Below are positions 1-8,219 of a stretch of DNA of 36,526 nt, piece after piece (positions within the stretch are counted from its first letter, which is position 1; the number at the start of each line of letters is the position of its first letter). A program made the position numbers and the translations under genes. The notes beneath the pieces are model-generated. The model ran no database searches and was not told the origin of the DNA. It was given only the letters and a program-made list of their open reading frames with translations. This stretch comes from Oscillospiraceae bacterium (lineage in GTDB: Bacteria > Bacillota > Clostridia > Oscillospirales > Oscillospiraceae): NCBI GenBank assembly GCA_016286665.1, contig JAEETX010000019.1:1-36526 (forward strand), given 5' to 3'.

Positions 1-175
1 CGGTGGTCCGCCGGGGCAGGATCTTGCTCCGCTCGGACAGGAAGCGCTTCAGCTTCGCAGTGTCCTTGTAGTCGATATAGCTGACTTTATCCACGCAGAA
101 CTGGCAAACCTTCCTGCGCTTGCGGGGGCGCATGGGCCTGTCGCCGCGCTCGGCACTGGTATTCACATTAGCCAT
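1..175 (-). CDS. rpsR: 30S ribosomal protein S18, partial (runs off left edge)
   Basis: Only the N-terminal 58 codons are present; the C-terminus lies beyond the window. The visible protein has the S18 hallmarks: a basic stretch [12 protein letters not shown], then [10 protein letters not shown] and [16 protein letters not shown]18 binds 16S rRNA on the platform of the small subunit as a partner of S6. The start is the ATG at 175 with an AGGAGG-like site just upstream. It is the last gene of rpsF-ssb-rpsR, about 39 bases after ssb, the usual order in Firmicutes. Cysteines in the CQFC segment suggest the zinc-binding form of S18. Identification is firm despite truncation. Confidence 0.95.
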   Translation of the reverse strand, partial: MANVNTSAERGDRPMRPRKRRKVCQFCVDKVSYIDYKDTAKLKRFLSERSKILPRRTT

Positions 176-214
176 GGTGATTCCTCCTTATCTTCGATGA
201 AAGGGCTGCCCGGA

Positions 215-661
215 TCAGAAGGGCAGCTCGCCGTCGTCTTCCGCCTCGCTGAAATCGGCGGAAATGGCGGGCGCGTCATAATTCCCATAGGACGGACGGT
301 CATAGCCGGAACCGCCCTGGGCGGGAGCGGCGCCGTCCCGTTTGGAGTCGCCGAAATAGACGTTGTCGGCCACGACCTCGGCGCTGCGGCGCTTGCCGCC
401 CTCCCGATCCGTCCAATCCCGGATCTGGAGTCGGCCGGAGACCACCGCCATTCTCCCCTTGGTGAAATACTTGGAGACGAACTCCGCCGTATTCCGCCAG
501 GCGACGATGTCGATGAAATCCGTCTGCTTTTCGCCGCTGTCACGGCTGCCGAAATCCCGGTCCACCGCCAGGGAGAAGCTGGCCACCGCCACGCCGGACT
601 GGGTCCGCCGCAGCTCGGGATCGCGGGTCAAACGACCCATCAAAACGATGTGGTTCAGCAT
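215..661 (-). CDS. ssb: Single-stranded DNA-binding protein
   Basis: This 148-residue protein coats single-stranded DNA during replication, repair and recombination. It starts with the SSB signature MLNHIVLMGRLTRDPELR, followed by an OB fold with DFIDIVAWRNTAEFVSKYFTKG and VVSGRLQIRDW. A Gly/Pro/Ser/Tyr-rich disordered linker (about residues 110-135) leads to the acidic tail ending DDGELPF, the docking peptide for partner proteins. Its start codon is one base from the rpsF stop, so the two genes are translationally linked. The length is slightly shorter than the common 160-170 residues because of a short linker. The tail shows the gene is complete. Confidence 0.96.
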   Translation of the reverse strand: MLNHIVLMGRLTRDPELRRTQSGVAVASFSLAVDRDFGSRDSGEKQTDFIDIVAWRNTAEFVSKYFTKGRMAVVSGRLQIRDWTDREGGKRRSAEVVADNVYFGDSKRDGAAPAQGGSGYDRPSYGNYDAPAISADFSEAEDDGELPF

Positions 662-662
662 G

Positions 663-959
663 TCAGCCCTCCGTCTTGACGACGATGTAGCGCAGGATGC
701 CTTCCGTGATGCTCAGGATACGCTTCAGCTCCGCGGGGAATTCGGGCCCGGCGGTGAACTTCACCAGCTCATAATAGCCCTCGGTCTGATAGTCGATCTC
801 GTAGGCCAGATGACGCTTGCCCCAGTCCTCGACCTCGTCGATGGTCGCGTTCTCCTCGATCAGGGTCTTAAACTTCTCGATGATCGCGGCGGTTTCCTCC
901 TCCGTCTTGCGGGGATCGACGATATAGAGGACCTCGTACTTTTCCTGGATCTTTGCCAT
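663..959 (-). CDS. rpsF: 30S ribosomal protein S6
   Basis: S6 (98 residues) forms a heterodimer with S18 on the 30S platform. The protein matches the family along its length: KYEVLYIVDPRKTEEETAAIIEKF at the N-terminus, then VEDWGKRHLAYEIDYQTEGYYEL and FPAELKRILSITEGILRYIVVK. It is the first gene of the rpsF-ssb-rpsR operon. A near-consensus promoter lies at 1033-1060 and a strong AAGGAGGTG ribosome site at 968-976, eight bases before the ATG. The roughly 70-base leader contains a hairpin that may take part in the S6:S18 autoregulation known in bacteria. Confidence 0.97.
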   Translation of the reverse strand: MAKIQEKYEVLYIVDPRKTEEETAAIIEKFKTLIEENATIDEVEDWGKRHLAYEIDYQTEGYYELVKFTAGPEFPAELKRILSITEGILRYIVVKTEG

Positions 960-987
960 GTCTTTTGCACCTCCTTATGGACAATTG

Positions 988-1003
988 GTCTGCAAATGCA
1001 GAC
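988..1003 (-). promoter_or_regulatory. Hairpin in the rpsF leader
   Basis: GTCTGCA (988-994) and TGCAGAC (997-1003) form a perfect 7-bp inverted repeat with a two-base centre, so the real loop must be larger. It lies in the rpsF 5' leader, 12 bases upstream of the ribosome-binding site. S6:S18 leader structures are known to regulate this operon; whether this stem is part of one cannot be told from the sequence alone. Confidence 0.4.
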
Positions 1004-1032
1004 AAGGATATGCCGAAATAATCAGCCTTTTG

Positions 1033-1060
1033 ATTATACACAAATGCCGGGGCTTGTCAA
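1033..1060 (-). promoter_or_regulatory. Sigma-A type promoter of rpsF-ssb-rpsR
   Basis: Read on the minus strand there is TTGACA (1060-1055), a 16-base spacer, and TATAAT (1038-1033). Both boxes are perfect consensus. The promoter sits between the queT stop and the rpsF start, so the ribosomal operon has its own strong promoter. Confidence 0.9.
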
Positions 1061-1068
1061 GGATTTTT

Positions 1069-1569
1069 TCAGTGCTTTACGGCGTATTTCTTCACATAGG
1101 GGATGCGCTCCAGCAGATAGCTCAGGGGCAGGCCCAGCACATACATCGCCACAGCCTCCCCGACGCCCACCTCCAGGGCGAAGACGGGATAGGAAGCCCA
1201 GAAGGAATCCGGGGTGATGACATAGGCCAGCATCGCGCCCACCATGACGGCGTTCACGATCACCGGCGGCAGCAGCGCCAGGCCACGGGGCTTGAGGCGG
1301 GCGGTGATCAGGCAGGCGATCAGGGTCGCCAGCGAGCCGAAAACGATGTCCAGCGGGCCGTTGCCCCCCAGGAGGTTCGCCAGCAGACAGCCCACGAACA
1401 GGCCCCAGCCGGTCTCCGGGAAGAACCAGGGCAGGATGCACAGGGCTTCGCTGACACGGCACTGGAGGTTCCCGTAGCTGATGGGGGCCAGCAGCAGGGT
1501 GACGGCGGCGTAAAGCGCGCCGATGACGGCGGCGCGGCAGAGCTTGTGGAGCTTCGTATCGTTCTGCAT
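1069..1569 (-). CDS. queT: QueT-family queuosine-precursor transporter
   Basis: A 166-residue integral membrane protein with about five to six hydrophobic segments. It fits the QueT family (the substrate-binding S component of an ECF transporter), with the N-terminal LCRAAVIGALYAAVTLLLAPISYGNLQCRVSEAL and a central segment LANLLGGNGPLDIVFGSLATL. QueT is thought to import preQ0, preQ1 or related bases for the tRNA modification queuosine. The gene begins seven bases after the queH stop, and its ribosome site (AAAGGAA) overlaps the end of queH, so the two are co-transcribed. This pairing supports the assignment. The energising ECF subunits are not in this window. Confidence 0.88.
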   Translation of the reverse strand: MQNDTKLHKLCRAAVIGALYAAVTLLLAPISYGNLQCRVSEALCILPWFFPETGWGLFVGCLLANLLGGNGPLDIVFGSLATLIACLITARLKPRGLALLPPVIVNAVMVGAMLAYVITPDSFWASYPVFALEVGVGEAVAMYVLGLPLSYLLERIPYVKKYAVKH

Positions 1570-1575
1570 CAGGCG

Positions 1576-2166
1576 TTAGTTTCCTTTCTGTATGTCCTGC
1601 AGGCGGCAGCCGCAGTAATTCTGCCGGTAGATGCCCAGCTCCCGGCAGATTGCGATGGAGCGCTTGTAGCCCTCCCGCTTCTTGAAATCCGAGGGCAGCC
1701 AGACGGCGCCGCACTTCTCCCCCAGCTCCGCGCCAATGGCGTTGATGATCTCCGCGTTTTTGTGGGGACTCACGGTGAGGGTGGTGGTGAAAAAATCGAA
1801 GCCCTCCGCCTTTGCCCTTTCCGCCGTGCGCATGAGGCGCAGGCGGAAGCAGAGGGAGCAGCGCGCACCGCCCTCCCGGTCTTCTTCCCTGCCACGGACG
1901 GCGGCGAGGAAAGCTTCGTTATCCCAGGGCTCCGCAAGGAGGCGGAAGGGATAGCGCCGCAGCTTGTCAAATTCCCCCAGCCGCTTTTCGTATTCCTCCC
2001 GCGGCATGATATTGGGATTATAGTAAAACACGGTGATGTCCAGCCGGTCCGACAGGGCCTCCAGAGGCCAGCTGGCGCAGGGGGCGCAGCAGGCGTGCAG
2101 CATGAGCCGCGGCCTTGCCCTCCCCAGGCCGGCCAGGGTCTTTTCCATTGCTTCCTGGTAATTCAT
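1576..2166 (-). CDS. queH: Epoxyqueuosine reductase QueH
   Basis: QueH reduces epoxyqueuosine to queuosine in tRNA and is the non-homologous replacement for the cobalamin-dependent QueG. From the ATG at 2166 the protein has 196 residues and shows the family cysteines: HACCAPC (residues 24-30), a later CSLCF pair, and a C-terminal YCGC; these bind the iron-sulfur cluster and metal site. FYYNPNI and TTTLTVSPHKN are further family motifs. The frame is open upstream to a TTG at 2202, but MNYQEAMEK is the conventional N-terminus. Neither start has a clear ribosome site. It lies directly before queT, and its 5' end faces mfd. Confidence 0.93.
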   Translation of the reverse strand: MNYQEAMEKTLAGLGRARPRLMLHACCAPCASWPLEALSDRLDITVFYYNPNIMPREEYEKRLGEFDKLRRYPFRLLAEPWDNEAFLAAVRGREEDREGGARCSLCFRLRLMRTAERAKAEGFDFFTTTLTVSPHKNAEIINAIGAELGEKCGAVWLPSDFKKREGYKRSIAICRELGIYRQNYCGCRLQDIQKGN

Positions 2167-2190
2167 GGGCAAGAGGATATCATATTCCGC

Positions 2191-2219
2191 TTGATTCGGC
2201 AAGCGTCGGGCGCTATAAT
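2191..2219 (+). promoter_or_regulatory. Promoter of mfd
   Basis: TTGATT (2191-2196), a 17-base spacer, and TATAAT (2214-2219) on the plus strand, about 94 bases before the mfd start. It overlaps the 5' end of queH, so initiation here may interfere with queH transcription on the other strand. Confidence 0.8.
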
Positions 2220-2312
2220 ATTTTTACTGTACGTTATTTGGACGGCGCCCCCTCTCCGGCGGGTTTCGTCCACATTTCGCGTTGCCCGGATTTCCGGTTT
2301 TTGGAGGCAGAC

Positions 2313-5300
2313 ATGCTGGGACTGACCCGTGCCCTCCGGGGCGAGAAGGATTTTATCGAATTACTGCAGCGCATGGAATACGGCGGCTGTCCTCTGGTGT
2401 ACAGCGGCCTGGGGGGCATCCACGCCGCCCACGCCGCCGCCGCCATCCGCAGAGAGACGGGGCGGCCCCTGCTGGTGATCTGCCCCGACGAGCTGGAGGC
2501 GGAGCGTTTCCGCGCCGATCTGGCGGCTTTCAGCCAGGAGGAGGCGCTGACCCTCTATGCCAGGGAGTTCACCTTCTTCCGGGCGGACAGCGTATCCCGC
2601 GAGGGGGAGCACGCCCGGCTGAAGGCCTTCCGCCGCCTGCGGGAGGGGACCGCTCCCCTGCTGGTGGCGACGCCCGACGGTCTGATGCAGCGGACCCTGC
2701 CGCCCCAGCGGCTGGAGGGAGTCTCCTTCACCCTCCGGGTGGGGGACCGGGCGGAGCTCGGTCTGCTGGCGGACAAGCTGACCCTCTGCGGCTATAAGCG
2801 CTGCGATGCGGTGGAGGGCATGGGGCAGTTCGCCATCCGGGGCGGCATCCTGGATTTCTTCTCCCCCGCCTACGCGCAGCCCGTGCGCTGCGAGCTTTTC
2901 GGGGATGAGATCGACGCCATGGGTCTTTTCGACACGGGGACGCAGCGGCGGACGGAGAACCTGCAGAGCGCGGAGATCATCCCCGCGGCGGAGTGCCTCC
3001 CCTGCCTGGCGGACGGGGGGACGGACCTTCTCTGCGAAAAGCTCGGCGCTTTCATCAAAAAGCTGCAAAAGCGCCGCTCGCCCCCCAACATCCTCATCGC
3101 CAATCTCACCTCCGACCTGGAGCGCATGGCCTCCGGCCTCAGCTTTTCCGCGGCGGACAAGTACATATCCCTGCTGTACGCCGAATTTGCCGACGGTCTC
3201 AGCTATCTGCCTCCGGATGCGGCGGTGATGGTCTATGAACCCGGCCGCTGCTCCGAGCGGGCCAAAAACTGGAGCTGGCAGCTGGGGCAGGACGTGCAGG
3301 CCCTTCTGGAGGGAGACCAGCTGGAGGGCAGCCTCAGCGCCTATTTCCGGGAGTGGGGGGAACTGTGCAACCGCCTCGCGGACTGGCCGGTGGTCTTTGC
3401 CGACAGCTTCCGTGGGAGCACCTATCCCCTGGCGCCCCGCACGCTGCTGAACCTGACGGCAAAGCTTTTGCCCAGCTACGGCGGCAGCCTCTCCACCGCC
3501 GCCGGGGACATCGTCCATTATCTCAAGGAGGGATACCGGCTGGTGGTTTTCGCCGGAGATCGGCGAAAGGCGGATATCCTGCGGGAATATCTGGAAGGGA
3601 ACGGCGTCCGCCCCGTCATCGACGAAGCCCTGGCCCAGCTTGCCGATCCGGGGGTCTGCGTCATCTCCGTGGGCGGCCTCTCCTCCGGCATGGAATACCC
3701 CGGCATGAAGCTGGCGGTGCTGACGGAGGGGCAATTCGCCGCCCGCTATACCCAGGGCAAGGCCCGCAAGAAGGGCGACGGCAGCCGCAAGCGCATCCAG
3801 AGCTTCACGGACCTGTCGAAGGGCGACCTGGTGGTCCACGAGACCCACGGCATCGGCCGCTTCCTGGGCGTGGAACGGCTGCAGGTGGACGGCGGCTTCA
3901 AGGACTATGTGAAGATCGGCTATGCGGGCACCGACGTGCTCTATGTGCCCGCCACGCAGCTGGACGTGGTATCCAAATACATCGGCGCCGGGGGCGAGGA
4001 CGCCCCGGTGAAGCTCTCCAAGCTGGGAGGAACCGACTGGGCCAAGGCCAAGACGCGGGCGAAAAAAGCCGCCCAGGACCTGGCGGCGGGGCTCATCCAG
4101 CTCTATGCCGAACGGGCGCGGCGCCCCGGCTACGCCTTCGGGCCCGACACGGTGTGGCAGCAGGAATTCGAGGAGCGCTTTGAATACGCGGAGACCGAGG
4201 ACCAGCTGCGCTCCATCGCCGAGATCAAGGGGGACATGGAAAAGCCCGTGCCCATGGACCGGCTCCTCTGCGGGGACGTGGGCTTCGGCAAAACGGAGGT
4301 CGCCTTCCGGGCGGTGATGAAGTGCGTCATGGACGCCAAACAGGCCGCCATCCTGGTGCCCACCACGGTGCTGGCTCAGCAGCATTACGTCACGGCCATG
4401 AAGCGCTTTGCGGGCCTGCCGGTGCATATCGAGGTGCTGAGCCGGTTCCGCTCCCAGGCCCAGATCAAGGAATCCCTGCGCATGGTGAAGGACGGCAGCG
4501 CCGACATCGTCATCGGCACCCACCGGCTCCTGCAGAAGGACGTGGTCTTCAAGGACCTGGGTCTGCTGGTGGTGGATGAGGAGCAGCGCTTCGGCGTCAC
4601 CCACAAGGAACGGCTCAAGGAGATGAGCAAGGGGGTGGACTGCCTCACCCTCTCCGCCACCCCCATCCCCCGCACCCTGAACATGGCCCTGGCGGGCATC
4701 CGGGATATGAGCACCATCGAGGAGCCCCCTTCCGGGCGGCACCCGGTGCAGACCTACGTATTGGAGCACGACTGGGGCGTGCTGGCCGACGCCATCCGCC
4801 GGGAACTCAGCCGGGGCGGCCAGGTCTACTATCTCCACAACCGGGTGGAGACCATCGACCGCTGCGCCGCGCGGATCTCCCAAATGGTGGAGGGCGCCAG
4901 CGTGGCCGTGGCCCACGGAAAGATGGACGAGGCGGGTCTGAACGCCGTCATGGACAGGGTATCTTCCGGCCAGGTGCAGGTGCTGGTTTGCACCACCATC
5001 ATTGAGACGGGCATTGACATTCCCAATGTGAACACCCTCATCATCGAGGACGCGGACAGGCTGGGTCTTGCCCAGCTCCACCAGATCCGGGGCCGGGTGG
5101 GCCGCTCCAGCCGCCACGCCTTCGCCTACTTCACCTTCCGCCAGGGCAAGGTGCTGACGGAGATCGCGAACAAGCGCCTCAGCGCCATCCGGGAATACGC
5201 GGAGTTCAACTCCGGCTTCCGCATCGCCATGCGGGACCTGGAGATACGCGGCGCGGGAAACCTGCTGGGGGCCGAGCAGAGCGGCCACATGATGAGCGTG

Positions 5301-5825
5301 GGCTTCGACATGTATCTGAAGCTGCTGGAGGAGGCCGTGCTGGAGCAGAAGGGGGAAAAGAAAAAGGCCCGGGCCGAATGCTCTGCGGACCTGAGCGTGG
5401 AGGCGGGCATCCCGGATTCTTATGTGGAGTCCCCGGAGCAGCGGATGGACCTCTATCGCCGCATCGCCCTCATCCAGACGGAGGAGGACGCGGATGACAT
5501 GACCGACGAGCTGATCGACCGCTTCGGCGATCCTCCCCGAAGCGTCAACAACCTCATCTATGTGGCCCTCATGCGGGGCGAGGCGGCCCGGGCCGGCATC
5601 ACCGAGATCAGCCAGAAGGGCGGGCGGCTCATGTATAAGCTGGCGGATTTCGACATGGCCGTCATCTCCGGTCTCTACAACCTGGAGGAATTCCGGGGCA
5701 AGCTGAAGGTGGAGGCGGGCAGCAGCCCCGGCGTCAGTCTCAAGCTGAACACCGGCGCGGACGTGATCCGCCAGTCGGTGAAGTTCATACGGGCCTACAA
5801 AAGCATGCAGAAAAGCGAGGGATGA
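2313..5825 (+). CDS. mfd: Transcription-repair coupling factor
   Basis: Mfd (1170 residues here) is the DNA translocase that removes stalled RNA polymerase at lesions and recruits UvrA. In order: UvrB-like N-terminal modules (to about 350, with GQFAIRGGILDFFSP), the RNA-polymerase-interacting domain (about 495-565, with GDLVVHETHGIGRFLGVERL), a RecG-like helicase motor (Walker A GDVGFGKTEV near 653, DEEQRFG near 754, LSATPIPRTLNMA, RGRVGRS near 930), and the C-terminal TRCF domain with SYVESPEQRMDLYRRIA. The start is the ATG at 2313, preceded by GGAGG at 2303-2307; the frame is open further upstream but without a ribosome site. It is monocistronic, between its own promoter and a terminator. 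Confidence 0.98.
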   Translation: MLGLTRALRGEKDFIELLQRMEYGGCPLVYSGLGGIHAAHAAAAIRRETGRPLLVICPDELEAERFRADLAAFSQEEALTLYAREFTFFRADSVSREGEHARLKAFRRLREGTAPLLVATPDGLMQRTLPPQRLEGVSFTLRVGDRAELGLLADKLTLCGYKRCDAVEGMGQFAIRGGILDFFSPAYAQPVRCELFGDEIDAMGLFDTGTQRRTENLQSAEIIPAAECLPCLADGGTDLLCEKLGAFIKKLQKRRSPPNILIANLTSDLERMASGLSFSAADKYISLLYAEFADGLSYLPPDAAVMVYEPGRCSERAKNWSWQLGQDVQALLEGDQLEGSLSAYFREWGELCNRLADWPVVFADSFRGSTYPLAPRTLLNLTAKLLPSYGGSLSTAAGDIVHYLKEGYRLVVFAGDRRKADILREYLEGNGVRPVIDEALAQLADPGVCVISVGGLSSGMEYPGMKLAVLTEGQFAARYTQGKARKKGDGSRKRIQSFTDLSKGDLVVHETHGIGRFLGVERLQVDGGFKDYVKIGYAGTDVLYVPATQLDVVSKYIGAGGEDAPVKLSKLGGTDWAKAKTRAKKAAQDLAAGLIQLYAERARRPGYAFGPDTVWQQEFEERFEYAETEDQLRSIAEIKGDMEKPVPMDRLLCGDVGFGKTEVAFRAVMKCVMDAKQAAILVPTTVLAQQHYVTAMKRFAGLPVHIEVLSRFRSQAQIKESLRMVKDGSADIVIGTHRLLQKDVVFKDLGLLVVDEEQRFGVTHKERLKEMSKGVDCLTLSATPIPRTLNMALAGIRDMSTIEEPPSGRHPVQTYVLEHDWGVLADAIRRELSRGGQVYYLHNRVETIDRCAARISQMVEGASVAVAHGKMDEAGLNAVMDRVSSGQVQVLVCTTIIETGIDIPNVNTLIIEDADRLGLAQLHQIRGRVGRSSRHAFAYFTFRQGKVLTEIANKRLSAIREYAEFNSGFRIAMRDLEIRGAGNLLGAEQSGHMMSVGFDMYLKLLEEAVLEQKGEKKKARAECSADLSVEAGIPDSYVESPEQRMDLYRRIALIQTEEDADDMTDELIDRFGDPPRSVNNLIYVALMRGEAARAGITEISQKGGRLMYKLADFDMAVISGLYNLEEFRGKLKVEAGSSPGVSLKLNTGADVIRQSVKFIRAYKSMQKSEG

Positions 5826-5830
5826 AACTA

Positions 5831-5868
5831 CTGCGGGACGGCTCCCCGGCCGTCCCGCAGTGTTTTGT
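5831..5868 (+). terminator. Rho-independent terminator of mfd
   Basis: An 11-bp perfect stem, CTGCGGGACGG (5831-5841) with CCGTCCCGCAG (5850-5860), has an eight-base loop and is followed by TGTTTTGTT. It begins five bases after the mfd stop and separates mfd from the convergent lyase gene. Confidence 0.88.
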
Positions 5869-6905
5869 TATCGAAGTTCCTCCAGCGCCGCCTCCAGGGC
5901 GGTCAGGTCCTCTTCCGTGGTGGACCAGCCGGTGACGAAGCGGACCACCGTGTGGGTTTCATCCGTCTTCTCCCAGAAGCTGAACGCGATCTTCTCCCCC
6001 AGCTTCTCCATCTGCCGGTCCTCCAGCTCCACGAACTGCTGATTGGTGGGAGATTCCAGCCAGAGAGGGATGCCCCTATCCCGGAAGATGCTTTTCAGCT
6101 TTTCCGCCATGTCCGCCTCATGCCGCCCGATGCGGAAATAGAGATCGTCGGTAAACAGGGCGTCGAACTGGACCCCCAGCAGCCGCCCTTTTGCCAGGAG
6201 CGCCCCCCGCTTTTTGACGGCGTTTGTAAAATGCGCCGGGCGCCCGTGCCGGGGAAAGACCACTGCCTCCCCGCAGAGGGCCCCGCACTTGGTGCCGCCG
6301 ATGTAGAAGGCGTCGCACAACTCCGCCAGGTCCGGCAGGGTCAGCTCCGCCGAAGCGCACAGGAGGCCGCAGGCCAGCCTTGCTCCATCCAGATACAGGG
6401 GGATTCCATGCTTCCGGCATACGCCGCTGATAGCCGTCAGCTCCGCTTTCGTGTACAGCGTGCCCAGCTCCGTGGGGTGGGATATGTAGACCATGCCCGG
6501 CCATACCATATGTTCCCGGTTGGCGTCGGCATGAAAGGCGTCCAGATAAGCTTCCAGCTCCTCCGCCGATAGCTTCCCGTCGTGCTGGGGCAGGGTCAGC
6601 ACCTTGTGCCCCGTGTATTCGATGGCTCCGGCCTCATGGGCGGCCACGTGGCCGGTATCGGCGGCGACCACGCCCTCCCAGTCCCGCAGGAGGGAGGCGA
6701 TCACCACCGCGTTCGTCTGGGTGCCGCCCACGAGGAATTCCACGTCCGCCTCCGGACTTTGGCAGGCAAGCCGTATCTTCTCCGCGGCGGAGGCGCACCA
6801 GCGGTCCGCCCCGTAGCCGGTCTGGGGCTCCAGGTTCGTCTCCATGAGCCGCCGCAGAACCTCCGGGTGCGCCCCGGTATTGTAGTCGTTTTCAAAGGAT
6901 ACCAT
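5868..6905 (-). CDS. ltaE: Low-specificity L-threonine aldolase family protein (PLP-dependent)
   Basis: A 345-residue fold-type I PLP enzyme of the threonine aldolase/beta-eliminating lyase family, expected to split L-threonine or L-allo-threonine into glycine and acetaldehyde. It shows the family N-terminus SFENDYNTGAHPEVL, the GGTQTN cofactor-phosphate region, YISHPTELGTLY, the Asp-containing LYLDGARL and the Schiff-base lysine in YIGGTKCGAL (about residue 204). The start is the ATG at 6905 with GGAG seven bases upstream; a TTG two codons earlier is less likely. It is convergent with mfd and their 3' ends nearly touch. Substrate preference cannot be settled from the sequence. Confidence 0.88.
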   Translation of the reverse strand: MVSFENDYNTGAHPEVLRRLMETNLEPQTGYGADRWCASAAEKIRLACQSPEADVEFLVGGTQTNAVVIASLLRDWEGVVAADTGHVAAHEAGAIEYTGHKVLTLPQHDGKLSAEELEAYLDAFHADANREHMVWPGMVYISHPTELGTLYTKAELTAISGVCRKHGIPLYLDGARLACGLLCASAELTLPDLAELCDAFYIGGTKCGALCGEAVVFPRHGRPAHFTNAVKKRGALLAKGRLLGVQFDALFTDDLYFRIGRHEADMAEKLKSIFRDRGIPLWLESPTNQQFVELEDRQMEKLGEKIAFSFWEKTDETHTVVRFVTGWSTTEEDLTALEAALEELR

Positions 6906-6931
6906 TTTCAATCTCCATCGGAACAGAAAAG

Positions 6932-6955
6932 CTGCGGCGGCAAAAACCGCCGCAG
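6932..6955 (-). terminator. Terminator-like hairpin in the 6906-7146 gap
   Basis: A 9-bp GC stem, CTGCGGCGG (6932-6940) and CCGCCGCAG (6947-6955), is followed on the minus strand by CTTTTC. It sits between the aldolase gene and the lyase. The rest of the 241-base gap has a second small hairpin near 7000-7021 and a run of GAAGCGAAG/GAGCGAAGCGAG-type repeats near 7070-7100, with no supported gene. Confidence 0.45.
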
Positions 6956-7111
6956 TCGATATTCAGAAACAAGCCTCGCAGAGTTCGCGGCTCGGAAGCC
7001 GCGAACAAAATCGGAGTCATTTTTCGCACGGACATGCGCCGGGCGAAAAATCCATCTCACGGAGCGACTGTGCGAGCGAAGCGAGTGCGGGAAGCGAAGT
7101 GCAAGTCTCTT

Positions 7112-7144
7112 CAAAGCACAACCCAGCGAAGCGGTTGTGCTTTG
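7112..7144 (-). terminator. Hairpin after the class II aldolase gene
   Basis: A 12-bp perfect stem, CAAAGCACAACC (7112-7123) with GGTTGTGCTTTG (7133-7144) and a nine-base loop, lies two bases after the aldolase stop. It lacks a strong U tract, so it may be a weak terminator or an RNA-stabilising end. Confidence 0.55.
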
Positions 7145-7146
7145 AC

Positions 7147-8082
7147 TTAAATCTTGTTGTCACTGCCCAGGACCTTGACGATCTTGCGCTTCACGATCTC
7201 CCGGATGTTGTCCCTGGCGGGGGTCAGGTACTGGCGGGGATCGAAGTGGCTCGGATTCTCCGCCAGGTGCTGCCGCACGGCGGCGGTGAAGCCCAGGCGC
7301 AGGTCGGAGTCGATGTTGATCTTGCACACGGCCATGGTGGCGGCCTTGCGCAGCATCTCCTCCGGGATGCCCACCGCATCCGGCATGCTGCCGCCGAAGC
7401 GGTTGACCACTTCCACATACTCCGGCAGGACGCTGCTGGAGCCGTGGAGCACGATGGGGAAGCCGGGCAGGCGCCGGGAGACCTCCTCCAGAATGTCAAA
7501 GCGCAGCTGGGGCTTCTGGCCGGGCTTGAACTTATAGGCCCCGTGGCTGGTTCCGATGGCGATGGCGAGAGAATCCACCCCCGTGCGGGAGACGAATTCC
7601 TCTACCTGGGCGGGGTCCGTATAGCTGGAATCGGCAGCGGAGACCTTCACGTCGTCCTCCACGCCCTCCAGCCTTCCCAGCTCGCCCTCCACCACCACGC
7701 CGTGGTCATGGGCATATTCCACCACCTTTTTGGTGACGGCGATATTTTCCTCAAAGCTGCGGCTGGACCCGTCGATCATGACGCTGGAGAAGCCCCCGTC
7801 CACGCAGGACTTGCAGATGTCGAAATCCGCGCCGTGGTCCAGATGGACGCAGATGGGCAGCCCCGTGTCCTCCACGGCAGCCTCGATAAGCTTCATGAGA
7901 TAGACGTGCTTGGCATATTTCCGGGCGCCGGCGGAGACCTGGAGGATCAGGGGGGAGCGCACCTCGGCGGCGGCCTCCGTGATGCCCTGGACGATCTCCA
8001 TATTGTTGACGTTGAACGCGCCGATGGCGTAGCCGCCTTCGTAGGCCTTGCGGAACATTTCGGTGGAAGTTACGATGGGCAA
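7147..8082 (-). CDS. fba: Class II fructose-bisphosphate aldolase family protein
   Basis: A 311-residue zinc-dependent aldolase that interconverts fructose 1,6-bisphosphate with dihydroxyacetone phosphate and glyceraldehyde 3-phosphate. Family features include VTSTEMFRKAYEGGYAIGAFNVNNMEIVQGI, the zinc-ligand region VHLDHGADFD, SSVMIDGSSRSFEENI, VEGELGRLEG, GTSHGAYKF and VLHGSSS. I chose the TTG at 8082 because LPIVTSTEMF matches the family N-terminus and an AAAGGAG site (8092-8098) lies nine bases upstream; the longer frame adds an unrelated leader. It is divergent from the PPi-phosphofructokinase, placing the two consecutive glycolytic steps side by side. A related tagatose-bisphosphate aldolase role is possible but less likely. 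Confidence 0.93.
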   Translation of the reverse strand: MPIVTSTEMFRKAYEGGYAIGAFNVNNMEIVQGITEAAAEVRSPLILQVSAGARKYAKHVYLMKLIEAAVEDTGLPICVHLDHGADFDICKSCVDGGFSSVMIDGSSRSFEENIAVTKKVVEYAHDHGVVVEGELGRLEGVEDDVKVSAADSSYTDPAQVEEFVSRTGVDSLAIAIGTSHGAYKFKPGQKPQLRFDILEEVSRRLPGFPIVLHGSSSVLPEYVEVVNRFGGSMPDAVGIPEEMLRKAATMAVCKINIDSDLRLGFTAAVRQHLAENPSHFDPRQYLTPARDNIREIVKRKIVKVLGSDNKI

Positions 8083-8178
8083 GGGTATCAGCTCCTTTCC
8101 CGGAAAGTTTACCACGGCCCCGTGGAAAATAAAAGGACAATTTCTCAAAATTGGCTGCATTTTCCGTTTATTTTGTGG

Positions 8179-8184
8179 TAGAAT
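8179..8184 (+). promoter_or_regulatory. Probable -10 box of pfp
   Basis: TAGAAT at 8179-8184 lies about 36 bases before the pfp start. No good -35 box is seen at 16-18 bases upstream; TTGGCT at 8151 is too far away. The promoter is therefore only tentative. Confidence 0.4.
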
Positions 8185-8219
8185 ATGAGGAGTACCCCAA
8201 TATGAAGGAGGAACATCCT

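Noticed and set aside
2361-5288. Very long open frame on the minus strand opposite mfd
   Set aside because: It is antisense to a clear mfd gene, shows no family motif, and open antisense frames are common in GC-rich genes with biased third positions.
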